This document shows positions 29,614 to 40,388 of a DNA stretch of 64,000 nucleotides, in pieces. The stretch spans positions 30,155 to 94,154 of the forward strand of contig JAIBBI010000004.1 in NCBI GenBank assembly GCA_019694755.1. The letters run 5' to 3'. Made by a program: the position numbers and the translations under genes. Under the pieces are notes generated by a model that did not search any database, was not told where the DNA came from, and saw only the letters and a program-made list of their open reading frames with translations. Each line of letters begins with the position of its first letter. The first letter of the stretch is position 1. The DNA comes from Gemmataceae bacterium (GTDB lineage: Bacteria; Planctomycetota; Planctomycetia; Gemmatales; Gemmataceae).

Positions 29614-31458
29614 ATGTGCGGCATTGTGGGTTACATCGGCGGGCGTGAAGCGGAACCGATCCTGATCGAGGGGCTGCGCCGACTCGAGTACCGCGGCTAC
29701 GACAGCGCGGGGATCGCCACCGTCACCGGTACGCGCCTGCACGTCCGCAAGCGGGCCGGGCGCGTGGGCCAACTCGCTGACCTCGTCCGGCTCAAACCCG
29801 CGCCGGGTTGTATCGGCATCAGCCACACGCGCTGGGCGACGCATGGGCCTGCCAACGACGAAAACGCTCACCCCCACGTCGCGGGAGTGGGCCAGCGGCA
29901 GATCGCCGTCGTACACAACGGCGTGATCGAGAACTATGCCGGGCTCAAGCGGCACCTCCAGGCCGAGGGCGCGGTTTTCCACAGCGACACCGATACCGAG
30001 GTGATCGCGCAACTGCTTTCGCACCACTTCGACGGCGATCTCGCATCCACGATGCGGACCGTTCTTCCGTTACTGAAGGGCACATATGGGCTGGCGGCGG
30101 TGTGTGCCGGCAACCCCGATCAGATCGTCGCGGCCCGGCTCGGCAGTCCGCTGGTGCTCGGCATCGGGCAGGGGGAGCATTATCTGGCCAGCGACCCGTC
30201 GGCCCTTGTGGGCTTCACCGATAAGGTCGTGTATCTCCACGACCGCCAACTGGCAGTGATTACGGCCGACGGCTGGCACGTCGAAGACCCCGAAGCCCGA
30301 GGCGTGGAGGCCGATGTCCATACCATCGACTGGGACCCCGTCGATTCCGACAAGGGCGATTTCGACCACTACATGCTCAAAGAGATTTACGAGCAGCCCG
30401 ACGCACTCCGCAACGCCATGCGGGGCCGACTCGACACCGAGAATTGCACGGCCCATTTCGGCGGCCTGAACCTCGACCCGCAGCAACTCCGGCGGGCCGA
30501 GCGCATCATCCTGACGGCGTGCGGCACGAGTTACCACGCAGCCTTGGTCGGCGAGTACCTCATCGAGGAATTTGCCCGCATGCCGGTGGAAGTCGAGTAT
30601 GCCAGCGAGTTCCGGTACCGCAACCCGCCGATCGACAACAACACGATCGTCGTTGCCGTGACGCAATCAGGCGAGACGGCCGACACGCTGGCCGCCCTGC
30701 GGGAGAGCCTCCGGAAAGGACACCCCGCGCTGGCAGTGTGCAATGTCGTCAGCAGCACGATCGCCCGCGAGGCGACCGGCGGCGTGTACCTGCATGCCGG
30801 GCCGGAGGTCGGCGTCGCCAGCACCAAGGCGTTTACTTCACAAGTGACCGTACTCACGATGCTCGCGCTGCTGTTCGGCCGATTGCGGCACCTCTCCAGC
30901 GTGCAAGGCGCGCGAATGATCGAGGAACTGGAAGCCGTGCCGGATGCAGTCGAGCGGGCTCTACGCTGCCACGATGCCGTGCACACGATCGCGCGAAAGT
31001 ACCAGCACGTCAGCAACTTCCTGTACCTGGGTCGGCAGTACCTGTACCCCGTTGCCCTCGAAGGCGCATTGAAGCTCAAGGAGATCAGTTACATTCATGC
31101 CGAGGGCTATCCGGCCGCGGAGATGAAGCACGGGCCGATCGCGCTGGTGGACCGCGAGACGCCGTCGGTATTCTTGCTCTCACGCGGGCCGATTTTCGAA
31201 AAGGTAATGAGCAATCTGGAAGAGGTGAGAGCCCGGGGCGGCCCCATCATCGGCATCATCGGTGAGGGGGACGATGCTGCGGTCGAGCGGGCAGCGGAGA
31301 AATGCGATGATCTGATTTTCGTGCCGGACGTGCCTGAGTATTTGCAGCCGCTCGTGACATCGATTCCGCTTCAACTGCTGGCGTATCACGTCGCCCTGCT
31401 GCGGGGTTGCGATGTCGATAAACCCCGCAACCTGGCCAAGAGCGTGACGGTCGAGTGA
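29614..31458 (+). CDS. glmS: Glutamine-fructose-6-phosphate aminotransferase (isomerising)
   Basis: This is a 614-residue protein. Cys 2 of MCGIVGYIGG is the N-terminal glutaminase nucleophile after Met removal. RRLEYRGYDSAGIA, SHTRWATHG and HNGVIENY are the class II amidotransferase blocks. Two SIS domains follow, with ACGTSYHAALVGEYLIEE, VAVTQSGETADTLAALRE, STKAFTSQV and the second-domain GRQYLYPVALEGALKLKEISYIHAEGYPAAEMKHGPIALV. The end is DKPRNLAKSVTVE. It makes glucosamine 6-phosphate, the first step to UDP-GlcNAc. GAGGAGG precedes the start by six bases. No glmS ribozyme-like sequence is seen in the 113-base leader. Confidence 0.97.
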   Translation: MCGIVGYIGGREAEPILIEGLRRLEYRGYDSAGIATVTGTRLHVRKRAGRVGQLADLVRLKPAPGCIGISHTRWATHGPANDENAHPHVAGVGQRQIAVVHNGVIENYAGLKRHLQAEGAVFHSDTDTEVIAQLLSHHFDGDLASTMRTVLPLLKGTYGLAAVCAGNPDQIVAARLGSPLVLGIGQGEHYLASDPSALVGFTDKVVYLHDRQLAVITADGWHVEDPEARGVEADVHTIDWDPVDSDKGDFDHYMLKEIYEQPDALRNAMRGRLDTENCTAHFGGLNLDPQQLRRAERIILTACGTSYHAALVGEYLIEEFARMPVEVEYASEFRYRNPPIDNNTIVVAVTQSGETADTLAALRESLRKGHPALAVCNVVSSTIAREATGGVYLHAGPEVGVASTKAFTSQVTVLTMLALLFGRLRHLSSVQGARMIEELEAVPDAVERALRCHDAVHTIARKYQHVSNFLYLGRQYLYPVALEGALKLKEISYIHAEGYPAAEMKHGPIALVDRETPSVFLLSRGPIFEKVMSNLEEVRARGGPIIGIIGEGDDAAVERAAEKCDDLIFVPDVPEYLQPLVTSIPLQLLAYHVALLRGCDVDKPRNLAKSVTVE

Positions 31459-31470
31459 GACCGTCACGCT
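31441..31470. terminator. Terminator-like hairpin over the glmS stop codon
   Basis: A perfect 12-base stem AGCGTGACGGTC / GACCGTCACGCT has its six-base loop over the last Glu codon and the stop codon of glmS (31456-31458). There is no T run, so it may protect mRNA ends or help separate the convergent transcripts rather than act as a classic terminator. Confidence 0.5.
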
Positions 31471-31485
31471 CCTGGCTCGCTGCGT

Positions 31486-32799
31486 TTACTTCTTGAATTC
31501 CAGCCCTTCGATGACGGCCAGGTCGCGTGCCCCGAGTTTGGACAGCGACTGCTGCCGTGTCTGGAACGTGACGACTGCCTGGTCGCCATTCGGACCCGCA
31601 ATCAGGAAGAACGACTGCACGACCTTGATGCCGTCGGTCTCGCCCGTCGCGGTGACGCGGTAGGCAAACCGGCCCGTGATGGCTTTCACTTCCCCCTCGT
31701 CGAGCACACTCTCGGCATTCCAGCCCGGTGAAGCCAGCGCGTCGGCCTTGAACTTCGCCACGTCGGAATGCTGCCCGGGGGCCACCTTTTCGAACGGCGT
31801 AATTGTCGCCTGCGTCAGAAATTCGCCGCGATCGAGCAGGCGGAACGTGGTCTGCTGGGCGGTCGCGCCGGTCAGTCGCCAGTCGCGCGGGTGGTTGAGC
31901 GTGAACCGACCCTGCGGGTCGCGGTACTCGACGACCATCAGGGCGGCCGGGATGTCGAATCCAGTCGGGACCGATTCCAGTGCGGCGTCGACGAGTGATT
32001 TCGGCTCGTCGACCGGTTCGCGATTCAGATTAACCGTGACTGAACCCTTAAACTCTGGACTGACGGGGCCGAGGCCGCGGACATCGGTCTGTTTCCATTC
32101 CATCGCCGTGATCTTTCGGCGGGTCAGGTCGAAGGTGACGTTAGCTGATACGGTCAGAACAACTGAAGCGCCAGCGTCGATGCCTTTGGCGGTACCGGTG
32201 ATGCTGATCTTTGCCTGTTCGCCGGCAACGGCATCGAGTTTACCGGTGAGGTCCTGAACTTCGAGGGCTTCGAACATCCCCAAGCCGATGGCCGCGGGGT
32301 TGCCGACTTTCCATGTGTCGCCGACGGAGACTTCCTTGCCCGGCAGGAGCCCCGTGAGTGAGAGCGTGTCGAAGTGATCGCCCACGAGGTCGAGTTCGTC
32401 GCGGGTCAGCGGGCCGCCGAGGCTGTAGGCGGTGAACCCCTCGTCCGACCGCTGGGCAACGACGATACCCCGATCTGCCCGGAGGCCGGTGGTAGGCACC
32501 TGGGTGCCGGACAGGCTGAGCTGCGACTGGATTGACTCGTATTGCCGGGCGGTCTTGGCAGCGAGGCCCGTTTTGTCGTGCGTGGCGATCACCTTTTCGA
32601 AGAATCGGTGCTCGGCCGTGAGTTTAACGGGTTGCGACTTCTTCTCCCCGTCCTGCGGGAAGATGCGTTCGCCTTGTACGACCGTTCGCAGCGTAACCCG
32701 CGTGCAGTCACGGGCCGGGAGAAGTTCGGTAAGATTCGCCGTCTGGGCTTGGGCGAATTGGGTGGTCAGCAGCAGGGCAATTGCAGTCGTGTAGCGCAT
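31486..32799 (-). CDS. Secreted hypothetical protein
   Basis: I do not recognise this family. The protein has 437 residues from ATG 32799, which has GGAGGATC five bases upstream; the longer frame would start inside the upstream rplQ terminator. Residues 1-19 (MRYTTAIALLLTTQFAQAQ) are a signal peptide with an AQA cleavage context. The rest is beta-rich: LRTVVQGERIF, then a region of threonine-rich strands (QAKISITGTAKGIDAGASVVLTV in outline), and a C-terminal domain with DPQGRFTLNHPRDWRLTG, which resembles the lipoprotein-like fold seen in proteins that bind or measure envelope components. No catalytic motif is seen. It converges on glmS with only 27 bases between stops. Confidence 0.7.
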   Translation of the reverse strand: MRYTTAIALLLTTQFAQAQTANLTELLPARDCTRVTLRTVVQGERIFPQDGEKKSQPVKLTAEHRFFEKVIATHDKTGLAAKTARQYESIQSQLSLSGTQVPTTGLRADRGIVVAQRSDEGFTAYSLGGPLTRDELDLVGDHFDTLSLTGLLPGKEVSVGDTWKVGNPAAIGLGMFEALEVQDLTGKLDAVAGEQAKISITGTAKGIDAGASVVLTVSANVTFDLTRRKITAMEWKQTDVRGLGPVSPEFKGSVTVNLNREPVDEPKSLVDAALESVPTGFDIPAALMVVEYRDPQGRFTLNHPRDWRLTGATAQQTTFRLLDRGEFLTQATITPFEKVAPGQHSDVAKFKADALASPGWNAESVLDEGEVKAITGRFAYRVTATGETDGIKVVQSFFLIAGPNGDQAVVTFQTRQQSLSKLGARDLAVIEGLEFKK

Positions 32800-32911
32800 G
32801 TCGATCCTCCGCGGGCGGCGGGTGGCTTCCCTCGCCGCGCGGCGGAACATAATGCGGGGGCGTGGAACGGTCAAGGCGGGGTGCGGACGCCGCAAGGGGC
32901 AGGGGCGCAAC

Positions 32912-32938
32912 AAAAAAGCCGGGCGGACTCGCCCGGCT
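32912..32938 (-). terminator. Intrinsic terminator of the ribosomal protein operon
   Basis: A nine-base stem AGCCGGGCG / CGCCCGGCT with loop AGTC, followed on the minus strand by six T residues including the stem end, lies 26 bases after the rplQ stop. It closes the rpsJ to rplQ transcription unit. Confidence 0.85.
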
Positions 32939-32963
32939 CTGAGGTTTTCTGGGTTTTGCGTGG

Positions 32964-33383
32964 TTACTCGGCAACCTTCGGTGCGACCGGTTCCGGCTTG
33001 GTTTCCCGGCGTTCCTTGGTCTCACCCGCCTTGAGAAGCTGGATGATCGCCTTCTGGCCGGCGTCGCCGAGGCGGACGCCGGAGAGACGCAGGACGCGCG
33101 TGTATCCGCCGTTGCGGTCGGCAAATCGCGGGGCGATGTCCTGGAACAGGACCCGCACGGCATCCTTGTCCGCGAGGCGGGAGATGGCCCGCCGACGGGC
33201 GTGCAGGGTGCCTTCCTTCGCCAGCGTGATCAGCTTTTCGACGAACGGACGCAGTTCCTTCGCCTTAGGCAGGGTCGTAGTGATCTGGCCGTGTTCGAGC
33301 AGCGAGCGCGTCATGTTCCGGAACATCGCGAGGCGATGCGTGGCTGTCCGGCTGAGGGTGCGCCCGGCTTTAAGGTGTCGCAT
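32964..33383 (-). CDS. rplQ: 50S ribosomal protein L17
   Basis: This 139-residue protein opens [23 protein letters not shown], the highly conserved L17 start, and continues with [24 protein letters not shown] and [19 protein letters not shown]17 binds 23S rRNA near the exit tunnel. A Lys/Glu/Pro tail after position 120 ([17 protein letters not shown]) extends it a little beyond the usual length. It is the last gene of the alpha-type segment, 12 bases after rpoA, as in most bacteria, and is followed by a strong terminator. Confidence 0.97.
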   Translation of the reverse strand: MRHLKAGRTLSRTATHRLAMFRNMTRSLLEHGQITTTLPKAKELRPFVEKLITLAKEGTLHARRRAISRLADKDAVRVLFQDIAPRFADRNGGYTRVLRLSGVRLGDAGQKAIIQLLKAGETKERRETKPEPVAPKVAE

Positions 33384-33395
33384 GTCTGACTCCGA

Positions 33396-34394
33396 TTACC
33401 GTCGAGCCGGCGAACGCATGCCGAGCGTCAGGCCGCGTTCTTCGAGCTTCTGTTGCACTTCTTTCAGGGTCGTCTCACCGAAGTTGCGCACTTCGAGGAG
33501 TTCTTCTTCGCTGCGGATCACAAGGTCGCGGACCGTGGTGATTCCTTCCGATTCCAGGCAGTTGGTCGCCCGGACGGACAGTTCCAGTTCGGCGAGGCTC
33601 ATGTTGAGCTTCCGCTCGAGATCGTGATCGACCGCGTCGCCGCCGTGATGGACCACGTCGCCGCGGTCGTCGATCGGCAACTCCGGACCCGGTTCGGCGT
33701 ACTGCACGAACGGATTCAGGTGCTTGCGGAGGATCTTGGCCCCTTCCACCAGCGCCATGTTCGGCCGGATGGTGCCGTTGGTCCACACCTCGAGGATGAG
33801 CTTGTCGTAGTTGGTCCGCTGGCCGACGCGGGTTTCCTCGATCTCGTACTTCACGCGGACGACGGGGGTGAAGCTCGCGTCGATCGGAATCACGCCGATC
33901 TCGCGCTCCTTGCCCACGTTCTCTTCCGAGGTCTTGTAGCCACGGCCGTTCTCAACCGTCATCTCGACGACGAAGGGAACGTCGTCGGTGAGCGTGGCGA
34001 TGACGTGTTCCGGGTTCACGATCTGGATGTGGTCGTCCGCCACAATGTGGGCCGCGGTGACGACACCCGACTCGTGCCGGCTGATGCGTACGGTCTTCGG
34101 CTGGTCGCTCGTGTTTTTGAGGACCAGACTCTTAATGTTCAGAATGATGTCGGTGACGTCTTCGACCACCCCGGGGATGGTGCTGACTTCGTGCTGGACG
34201 CCCTGGATCTTGACCCGGGTGACGGCCGAGCCTTCGAGGCTGGACAGCAACACGCGCCGCAGACTGTTGCCGACGGTCGAGCCGAAGCCGCGTTCAAACG
34301 GCTCGGCGACAAACTTGCCGTAGGTATCGGAGAGGGTCGCGTTGTCGCTGACGACTCGACTCGGCAATTCCAAACCGCGCCATCGGATTCGCAT
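33396..34394 (-). CDS. rpoA: RNA polymerase alpha subunit
   Basis: This protein has 332 residues from ATG 34394 ([11 protein letters not shown]). The N-terminal dimerisation domain has [26 protein letters not shown] in outline, the contact for beta and beta-prime, and [29 protein letters not shown]. After a short linker rich in Asp and His ([17 protein letters not shown]), the C-terminal domain has [20 protein letters not shown] and [20 protein letters not shown] with the helix-hairpin-helix used for UP-element DNA and activators. It assembles the core polymerase. It lies between rpsD and rplQ as expected. Confidence 0.98.
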   Translation of the reverse strand: MRIRWRGLELPSRVVSDNATLSDTYGKFVAEPFERGFGSTVGNSLRRVLLSSLEGSAVTRVKIQGVQHEVSTIPGVVEDVTDIILNIKSLVLKNTSDQPKTVRISRHESGVVTAAHIVADDHIQIVNPEHVIATLTDDVPFVVEMTVENGRGYKTSEENVGKEREIGVIPIDASFTPVVRVKYEIEETRVGQRTNYDKLILEVWTNGTIRPNMALVEGAKILRKHLNPFVQYAEPGPELPIDDRGDVVHHGGDAVDHDLERKLNMSLAELELSVRATNCLESEGITTVRDLVIRSEEELLEVRNFGETTLKEVQQKLEERGLTLGMRSPARR

Positions 34395-34453
34395 ATTCGT
34401 TCGCCTCCGGCCCGCCCGGATACCGGGCGATGATTCCACGTACCGCGCTCGGA

Positions 34454-35092
34454 CTAGCGCGACACGAATTCGATGATGAGGTTCTCGCGGATTTCCTGGA
34501 TGTGCGGATCCACGTCGCCCCGCGAGGGCGTGCGGTTGAGCTTGGCGGCCGGCGGATCAGTACCCATCACTTCGAGGAAGTCGGGCAGAAGGGGCGGGTT
34601 GTCGCCGAGATTGATGCGGATAAGGTCCATGCTCGTCTTGTGGGGCTTGACTGCAACGCTGTCGCCCGGTCGGAGCAGACGGCTGGGGATGTTGCAATAC
34701 TGGCCGTTGACGAGAATGTGACCGTGGGTCACGATCTGACGGGCAGCCGCCCGCGAGCCCGCGAAGCCGAGGCGATAAACGACGTTGTCGAGGCGACGTT
34801 CCATGATCGAGAGGAGCGCTTCACCGGTGTTGCCAGTGGTCCGCTTGGCGATCTCGAAGTATCGGCGGAACTGCCGCTCGAACACCCCGTAGAACCGCTT
34901 GAGCCGCTGCTTCTCCCGGAGGCGGATGCCGTACTCGTTCGCCTTGGGCCGGCGGTGGCCGTGCATGCCGGGGAGAACGCCCTGACGCCGCTCAATCGGG
35001 CACTTGGGCGAGTCGCACCGCTTCCCCTTCAGGTACAGTTTCATACCTTCGCGGCGGCAGAGCTTGCAGACAGGGTCAAGAGTGCGTCCCAT
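34454..35092 (-). CDS. rpsD: 30S ribosomal protein S4
   Basis: This is a 212-residue protein. Cysteines 9, 12, 26 and 31 (CKLC and CDSPKC) make it the zinc-binding C+ form of S4. It then has [25 protein letters not shown] and the S4 RNA-binding domain [32 protein letters not shown] in outline. S4 is a primary binder of 16S rRNA that starts assembly of the 30S body. In other bacteria it also regulates its own operon. It lies between rpsK and rpoA. Confidence 0.98.
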   Translation of the reverse strand: MGRTLDPVCKLCRREGMKLYLKGKRCDSPKCPIERRQGVLPGMHGHRRPKANEYGIRLREKQRLKRFYGVFERQFRRYFEIAKRTTGNTGEALLSIMERRLDNVVYRLGFAGSRAAARQIVTHGHILVNGQYCNIPSRLLRPGDSVAVKPHKTSMDLIRINLGDNPPLLPDFLEVMGTDPPAAKLNRTPSRGDVDPHIQEIRENLIIEFVSR

Positions 35093-35100
35093 ATTGCTCG

Positions 35101-35121
35101 GTAGCCAGTGGCCAGTGAAAT
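35101..35121 (+). repeat. Three heptamers in the rpsK-rpsD gap
   Basis: GTAGCCA, GTGGCCA and GTGAAAT follow each other in the 78-base gap between rpsD and rpsK. They share the 7-base period of the arrays at 17.3 and 46.4 kb. With three units, chance cannot be excluded. Confidence 0.35.
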
Positions 35122-35170
35122 AAGTTCCCGGTTCGTCTCCGCGGTCACGTGACCGCAGCCCGTCGAATGT

Positions 35171-35551
35171 TTATACGCGGCGCTTCTTGGGCGGCCGGCA
35201 GCCGTTGTGGGGCAGGGGTGACACGTCTTCGATCGCCTTCACCGATAGCCCGGCTGCCTGCAGGGCGGACACGGCGGACTCGCGACCGGAGCCCGGCCCT
35301 TTGATCCGCACTTCGACCTCTTTCAGGCCGAACTTCATTGCCTTCTCTGCACACACTTCCGAGGCCCGCTGGGCCGCGAACGGCGTGCTCTTGCGTGAGC
35401 CCTTGAACCCGACCGTGCCCGCCGACGCGGTGCAGAGGACATCGCCGTTGGTGTCGGTGATGGCCACGATCGTGTTGTTGAACGTTGCCTGGATGTGAGC
35501 AATGCCTCGGCTCACATTGCGACGTGCTTTACGCTTCTTGGTCTTTGCCAT
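35171..35551 (-). CDS. rpsK: 30S ribosomal protein S11
   Basis: This is a 126-residue protein with the classical [42 protein letters not shown] and the closing [30 protein letters not shown] is the rRNA-contacting loop. S11 lies on the 30S platform near the mRNA exit site. It follows rpsM with a 72-base gap, in the standard alpha-operon order rpsM-rpsK-rpsD-rpoA-rplQ. Confidence 0.98.
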   Translation of the reverse strand: MAKTKKRKARRNVSRGIAHIQATFNNTIVAITDTNGDVLCTASAGTVGFKGSRKSTPFAAQRASEVCAEKAMKFGLKEVEVRIKGPGSGRESAVSALQAAGLSVKAIEDVSPLPHNGCRPPKKRRV

Positions 35552-35623
35552 TGTCGTGTTTCTGGGGCCAGTGTGTTTCGTCGTCCGTCACGGGTACCGC
35601 CTGGATAAACCAGCCGGCGTTGA

Positions 35624-36007
35624 TTACCGCATTTCCTTCACGCCCTTCTTGCCGGCCACCGTCTTGCGGGGACCCTTCCGGGTGCGTGCGTTTGTCTTGC
35701 TTCGTTGGCCGCGACACGGCAGCGACCGGCGGTGGCGCGACCCGCGATAGCTGTTGATGTCCTTCAGCCGCTGAATGTTCTGCTGAATCTGCCGGCGGAG
35801 CTGGCCTTCGACCGTGTATTCCCGGTCGAGGAGGACCGCAATACGGGCGATCTCATCTTCGGTCAGCTCGCGGGCCCGGCGCTGCGGGTCGACATTCGCC
35901 TGCTCGCAGATGCGCAGCGAAAGGGTCGGCCCGATGCCGTAGAGATACCGGAGCGAAATGTGCGTCGGTTTGTCGGACGGCAAGTCCACACCGAGAATAC
36001 GAGGCAT
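35624..36007 (-). CDS. rpsM: 30S ribosomal protein S13
   Basis: This is a 127-residue protein starting MPRILGVDLPSDKPTHISLRYLYGIG in outline, with the helix-two-turns-helix RNA-binding region and DINSYRGSRHRRSLPCRGQRSKTNARTRKGP-type C-terminus, which contacts the P-site tRNA. The tail is Lys/Arg rich (GKKGVKEMR). S13 sits in the 30S head and forms bridges to the 50S subunit. It starts 10 bases after rpmJ. Confidence 0.98.
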   Translation of the reverse strand: MPRILGVDLPSDKPTHISLRYLYGIGPTLSLRICEQANVDPQRRARELTEDEIARIAVLLDREYTVEGQLRRQIQQNIQRLKDINSYRGSRHRRSLPCRGQRSKTNARTRKGPRKTVAGKKGVKEMR

Positions 36008-36017
36008 CGAGTAACTC

Positions 36018-36131
36018 CTAGCCTTGCCGCTGTTTGTGGCGCGGGTTCGTGCAGATCACCAGCAACTTGCCGTGCCGCTTGATGAGCTTGCAATTCTCGC
36101 AGACTTTTCGAATACTGGCTCGAACTTTCAT
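36018..36131 (-). CDS. rpmJ: 50S ribosomal protein L36
   Basis: This 37-residue gene was found by reading the minus strand from ATG 36131 to TAG 36018. It begins [15 protein letters not shown] and ends NPRHKQRQG. Cys 11, Cys 14, Cys 27 and His 32 form the zinc ribbon of the C+ type L36. It belongs to the large subunit near the peptidyl transferase region of 23S rRNA. It lies directly before rpsM, its usual place. infA, which often precedes it, is absent: only 140 bases separate rpmJ from map. Confidence 0.95.
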   Translation of the reverse strand: MKVRASIRKVCENCKLIKRHGKLLVICTNPRHKQRQG

Positions 36132-36271
36132 GACCGCCTCACGGACCAAAGTCCGGACTATGTGGAACCCATAGTTCTAGGAGAAATTCCGGACCGGGCC
36201 AGTGGAAGTTCCGCCGCCCACCGGTTTTTTGGCCCACTGGTTGCTCTTGTCGAAAACATCTGTTCGCTTGT

Positions 36272-37162
36272 TCACATCGGCGCGCCGGATGGCTGATTTT
36301 CCGTCCCTGCCGCCGCTCCGATCGATCGCGGGCCAGGCACCGGAATGGACGGGTGCGGCTCCAACGGGGCAGTCAGGATTTCGACTCCCCGAGTCGTAAT
36401 CGCCAGCGTGTGTTCCACATGCGCACTTGGCAGGCCGTCGCGGGTGCTTACCGTCCAGTGATCGCGGGACAGGCTGACATCGCCGGTGCCGAAGCAGACC
36501 ATGGGCTCGACGGCAATCACGAGGCCAGGCTCCAGCCGGAAATCGAACTTGCGGAAGTCACGGGTGACGAAGTTGGGCACCTGCGGGCCTTCGTGCAGCA
36601 CACGCCCGATGCCGTGGCCGACATACGCCCTGACAATGCCAAAGCCAGCCTTATCGACCAGGCGCTCCATCGCACCGGCGACTTCGCTCCACCATTTCCG
36701 CCGACCCATCTCGTCGATGGCCAGGGCGAGCGCGTCCCAGGCGGTGTCGATCATCTTCCGCCAGCCCGGCCGGATCTCGCCGACGGCATGCGTCACCGCC
36801 GCGTCGGCACACCAACCGTCGACGCTGCACGCGGTGTCGAGTTTGACGATTTCGCCTTCGCGCAGAGTCCGAGTCGACGGGATGCCGTGAACGACCTGTT
36901 CATTGATCGAAATGCAGGTGACGGCAGGGTAGGGGGTACGGTGGTTGCCGCGGTACCCTTTGAAGAGCGACTTCGCGTTGTGGGCGGCGAAGTGCGCCTC
37001 GATGGCCATATCGATGTCGATGGTCCGCACACCGGGCTTGATCATGTCGGCGGCGATGCGATGTGCCGCCGCGACGATCTTGCCGGCCTCGCGCATGATC
37101 GCGATTTCCTGCTCGGTTTTGAGCTCCGGTGCGTTGTTCGAATAACTGTGAGACTCTGTCAT
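36272..37162 (-). CDS. map: Methionine aminopeptidase type I
   Basis: This is a 296-residue protein. Metal ligands of the pita-bread fold are visible: the two Asp in VKLDTACSVDGWCADAAVT, His in RAYVGHGIGRVLHEGP, Glu in VIAVEPM and Glu in AHVEHTLAIT. YPAVTCISINEQVVHGIP is the substrate-side strand. It removes the start Met from new proteins as they leave the ribosome. The C-terminal 30 residues (LEPHPSIPVPGPRSIG in part) are a Pro/Gly-rich tail not needed for the fold. Placement between adk and rpmJ in the ribosomal cluster is standard. Confidence 0.96.
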   Translation of the reverse strand: MTESHSYSNNAPELKTEQEIAIMREAGKIVAAAHRIAADMIKPGVRTIDIDMAIEAHFAAHNAKSLFKGYRGNHRTPYPAVTCISINEQVVHGIPSTRTLREGEIVKLDTACSVDGWCADAAVTHAVGEIRPGWRKMIDTAWDALALAIDEMGRRKWWSEVAGAMERLVDKAGFGIVRAYVGHGIGRVLHEGPQVPNFVTRDFRKFDFRLEPGLVIAVEPMVCFGTGDVSLSRDHWTVSTRDGLPSAHVEHTLAITTRGVEILTAPLEPHPSIPVPGPRSIGAAAGTENQPSGAPM

Positions 37163-37184
37163 GCGACCTGTCGGAGGACGGAAT

Positions 37185-37745
37185 TTATTTCAGGAGTTCG
37201 ACGACCCGGCGATGAATTGCCTCGACGTCACCAGTTGCGGGCACCTCGGCCAGGAGGCCGGCCGCGCGATAATAGTCGACGACGGGGCGGGTCAGTTCTT
37301 CGTAAGTGACCATCCGCTGGCGGACGGCCTCGGCATTGTCGTCGAGCCGGTTTTCCGCCTGCCGTCGCCCGTCGATCCGGCGGACAAGTTCTTCGACCGC
37401 CACCGTGAAATAGATGACGCGGTCCAGCGGAATCCTCGTCTCGGCCAGCGTCCGTGTCAGGTACTCGGCCTGGGCGACCGTGCGCGGGTAGCCGTCGAGT
37501 ACGAAGTTGGCAGGGCGGTTGGGCCGGAGAAAATAGTCGTGGACGATTTCGTTGACGACGGCGTCGGAAACCAGTTCGCCCCGGGCCATGGCCTGGCCGG
37601 CAATCTTGCCGTGCGTCGAGCCGTCGGCAACCGCCGCCCGGAGCAAGTCTCCGGTGCCGATCACGTCGTAGCCGAATCGCTCGGCGAGGAGGCGGGCTTG
37701 CGTGCCCTTCCCGCTGCCGGGAGGGCCCACGAATACGGTACGCAT
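37185..37745 (-). CDS. adk: Adenylate kinase
   Basis: This protein has 186 residues from ATG 37745 (MRTVFVGPPGSGKGTQARLL); the 44-residue longer frame is rejected. The P-loop GPPGSGKGT is followed by GDLLRAAV, GYPRTVAQAEYL and the Arg-rich lid region RRIDGRRQAENRLDD. The lid is short and without Cys, so this is the small-lid type rather than the long zinc-lid bacterial form. It equilibrates ATP and AMP with two ADP in the cytoplasm. It lies between secY and map. Confidence 0.95.
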   Translation of the reverse strand: MRTVFVGPPGSGKGTQARLLAERFGYDVIGTGDLLRAAVADGSTHGKIAGQAMARGELVSDAVVNEIVHDYFLRPNRPANFVLDGYPRTVAQAEYLTRTLAETRIPLDRVIYFTVAVEELVRRIDGRRQAENRLDDNAEAVRQRMVTYEELTRPVVDYYRAAGLLAEVPATGDVEAIHRRVVELLK

Positions 37746-37873
37746 GGGTATTGGCCGAGGTGCGAGGGTGTCGAGCCGGTGGTGGAGAGCACCTGATTCG
37801 ACCTCAGTCATTCTCCTCACGGTCCTGGCCGGGTCCGATTCCGGGAGGCCACGCCCCGGAAACTCCGGCGATC

Positions 37874-39229
<1,356 letters not shown>

Positions 39230-39369
39230 AGGTCAATCCGCTCTCGGGGCTTCCGAACCAGAGATCGACCACGGAACTTCGACGCACTCGGACTCGTACG
39301 GGATCGGCTCGAAGTACGAGCCGCGGTCGGCCATCCTGGAGAACTTATAACGCAATCCGCAGAGGCTCA

Positions 39370-39876
39370 CTAGGCTTCTTTGGGCTTGCGGGGCTTCATC
39401 TTGTTGCGGACGGGCTTCTTCGGCCCGGGGATCAGATGCACCTTTCCGCCGGCCTTCTCGATCTTGTCTTTGGCCGAGGCGGTGAAGTGATGGGCGTGGA
39501 CGGTCAGGGCTTTCTTCACGTCGCCGTGGCCCAGCACGCGGAGGACGGTGGGGATCCCCTTGAGCACGTTCTTGCCCTTGAGGTCGGCCAGGGTCACATT
39601 GGCGCCGGAATCGAAGTTGGCGTCGATGTCGCCGACGTTGATTTCGAGGTGCGGGGTGGCGTGCGCGCCACGGCTGAAGCCGCGCTTCGGCGACCGGCGG
39701 TAGAGCGGGGTCTGGCCGCCGACGAAGAACGGGCCGAACATTTCGGCGCCCGCGCTGGCGTACTGGCCCTTGCTGCCGCGGGTGCCGGTCTTGCCGTGCC
39801 CGGAGCCCGGTCCACGGCCGACGCGCTTCTTCCGCTTGAGTCGGGTGACCCCTTGGTGAACGGCTTTCAGGTCCAT
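39370..39876 (-). CDS. rplO: 50S ribosomal protein L15
   Basis: This 168-residue protein has the L15 signature KRKKRVGRGPGSGHGKTGTRGSKGQ in outline near residue 15, an rRNA-binding Gly/Arg/Lys-rich arm, then GGQTPLYRRSPKRGF and a C-terminal globular part with VHAHHFTASAKDKIEKAGG. The Lys/Pro tail is slightly long. L15 stabilises 23S rRNA domains in late 50S assembly. Its start overlaps the rpsE stop by one base. rpmD (L30), which often lies between the two, is absent. Confidence 0.97.
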   Translation of the reverse strand: MDLKAVHQGVTRLKRKKRVGRGPGSGHGKTGTRGSKGQYASAGAEMFGPFFVGGQTPLYRRSPKRGFSRGAHATPHLEINVGDIDANFDSGANVTLADLKGKNVLKGIPTVLRVLGHGDVKKALTVHAHHFTASAKDKIEKAGGKVHLIPGPKKPVRNKMKPRKPKEA

Positions 39877-40376
39877 CAGAGCGTCACTCCACGCAGGCGT
39901 TGAACTTCTTCGCGGGTCCGCAGCGTCATGAGGCCTTCGATGGTGGCCTTCACGAGGTTGATCGGGTTGGTGCTGCCGTGGACCTTGGTCAGGATGTTTT
40001 CGATGCCGCAGGCCTGCAGGACTTCCCGCACGCCGGGGCCGGCCTTCACGCCGGTGCCGGGGGCCGCGGGCACCAGGATGACCTTGCTCGCGCCGAACCG
40101 CCCGATGGTCCGGTGCGGGATCGACTTACCCTTCATTTGGACGCGCCCGCGTCGCTTTATCGACTCGTGGGCGTCTTTCAGGGCCTTGTCGACGGCGGGC
40201 GGCACTTCGTTGGCCTTGCCGTAGCCGAAGGCCACGCGGCCCTGTTTGTCGCCGACAACGACGAGGGCGTTGAAGCTGAATCGGCGGCCGCCCTTCACCA
40301 CGGCGGCGCACCGGCGGATCTTGACGACGTAGTCGCTGAATCCGTCGGAACCGCGTTCACTGCGATCTCTGGCCAT
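39876..40376 (-). CDS. rpsE: 30S ribosomal protein S5
   Basis: This 166-residue protein has [37 protein letters not shown] in outline, the double-stranded RNA-binding-like domain of S5, and [41 protein letters not shown] in outline for the second domain. S5 lies at the mRNA entry site and affects decoding fidelity. It sits 12 bases after rplR in the standard spc order. Confidence 0.98.
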   Translation of the reverse strand: MARDRSERGSDGFSDYVVKIRRCAAVVKGGRRFSFNALVVVGDKQGRVAFGYGKANEVPPAVDKALKDAHESIKRRGRVQMKGKSIPHRTIGRFGASKVILVPAAPGTGVKAGPGVREVLQACGIENILTKVHGSTNPINLVKATIEGLMTLRTREEVQRLRGVTL

Positions 40377-40388
40377 GAGGGTTCTCGA

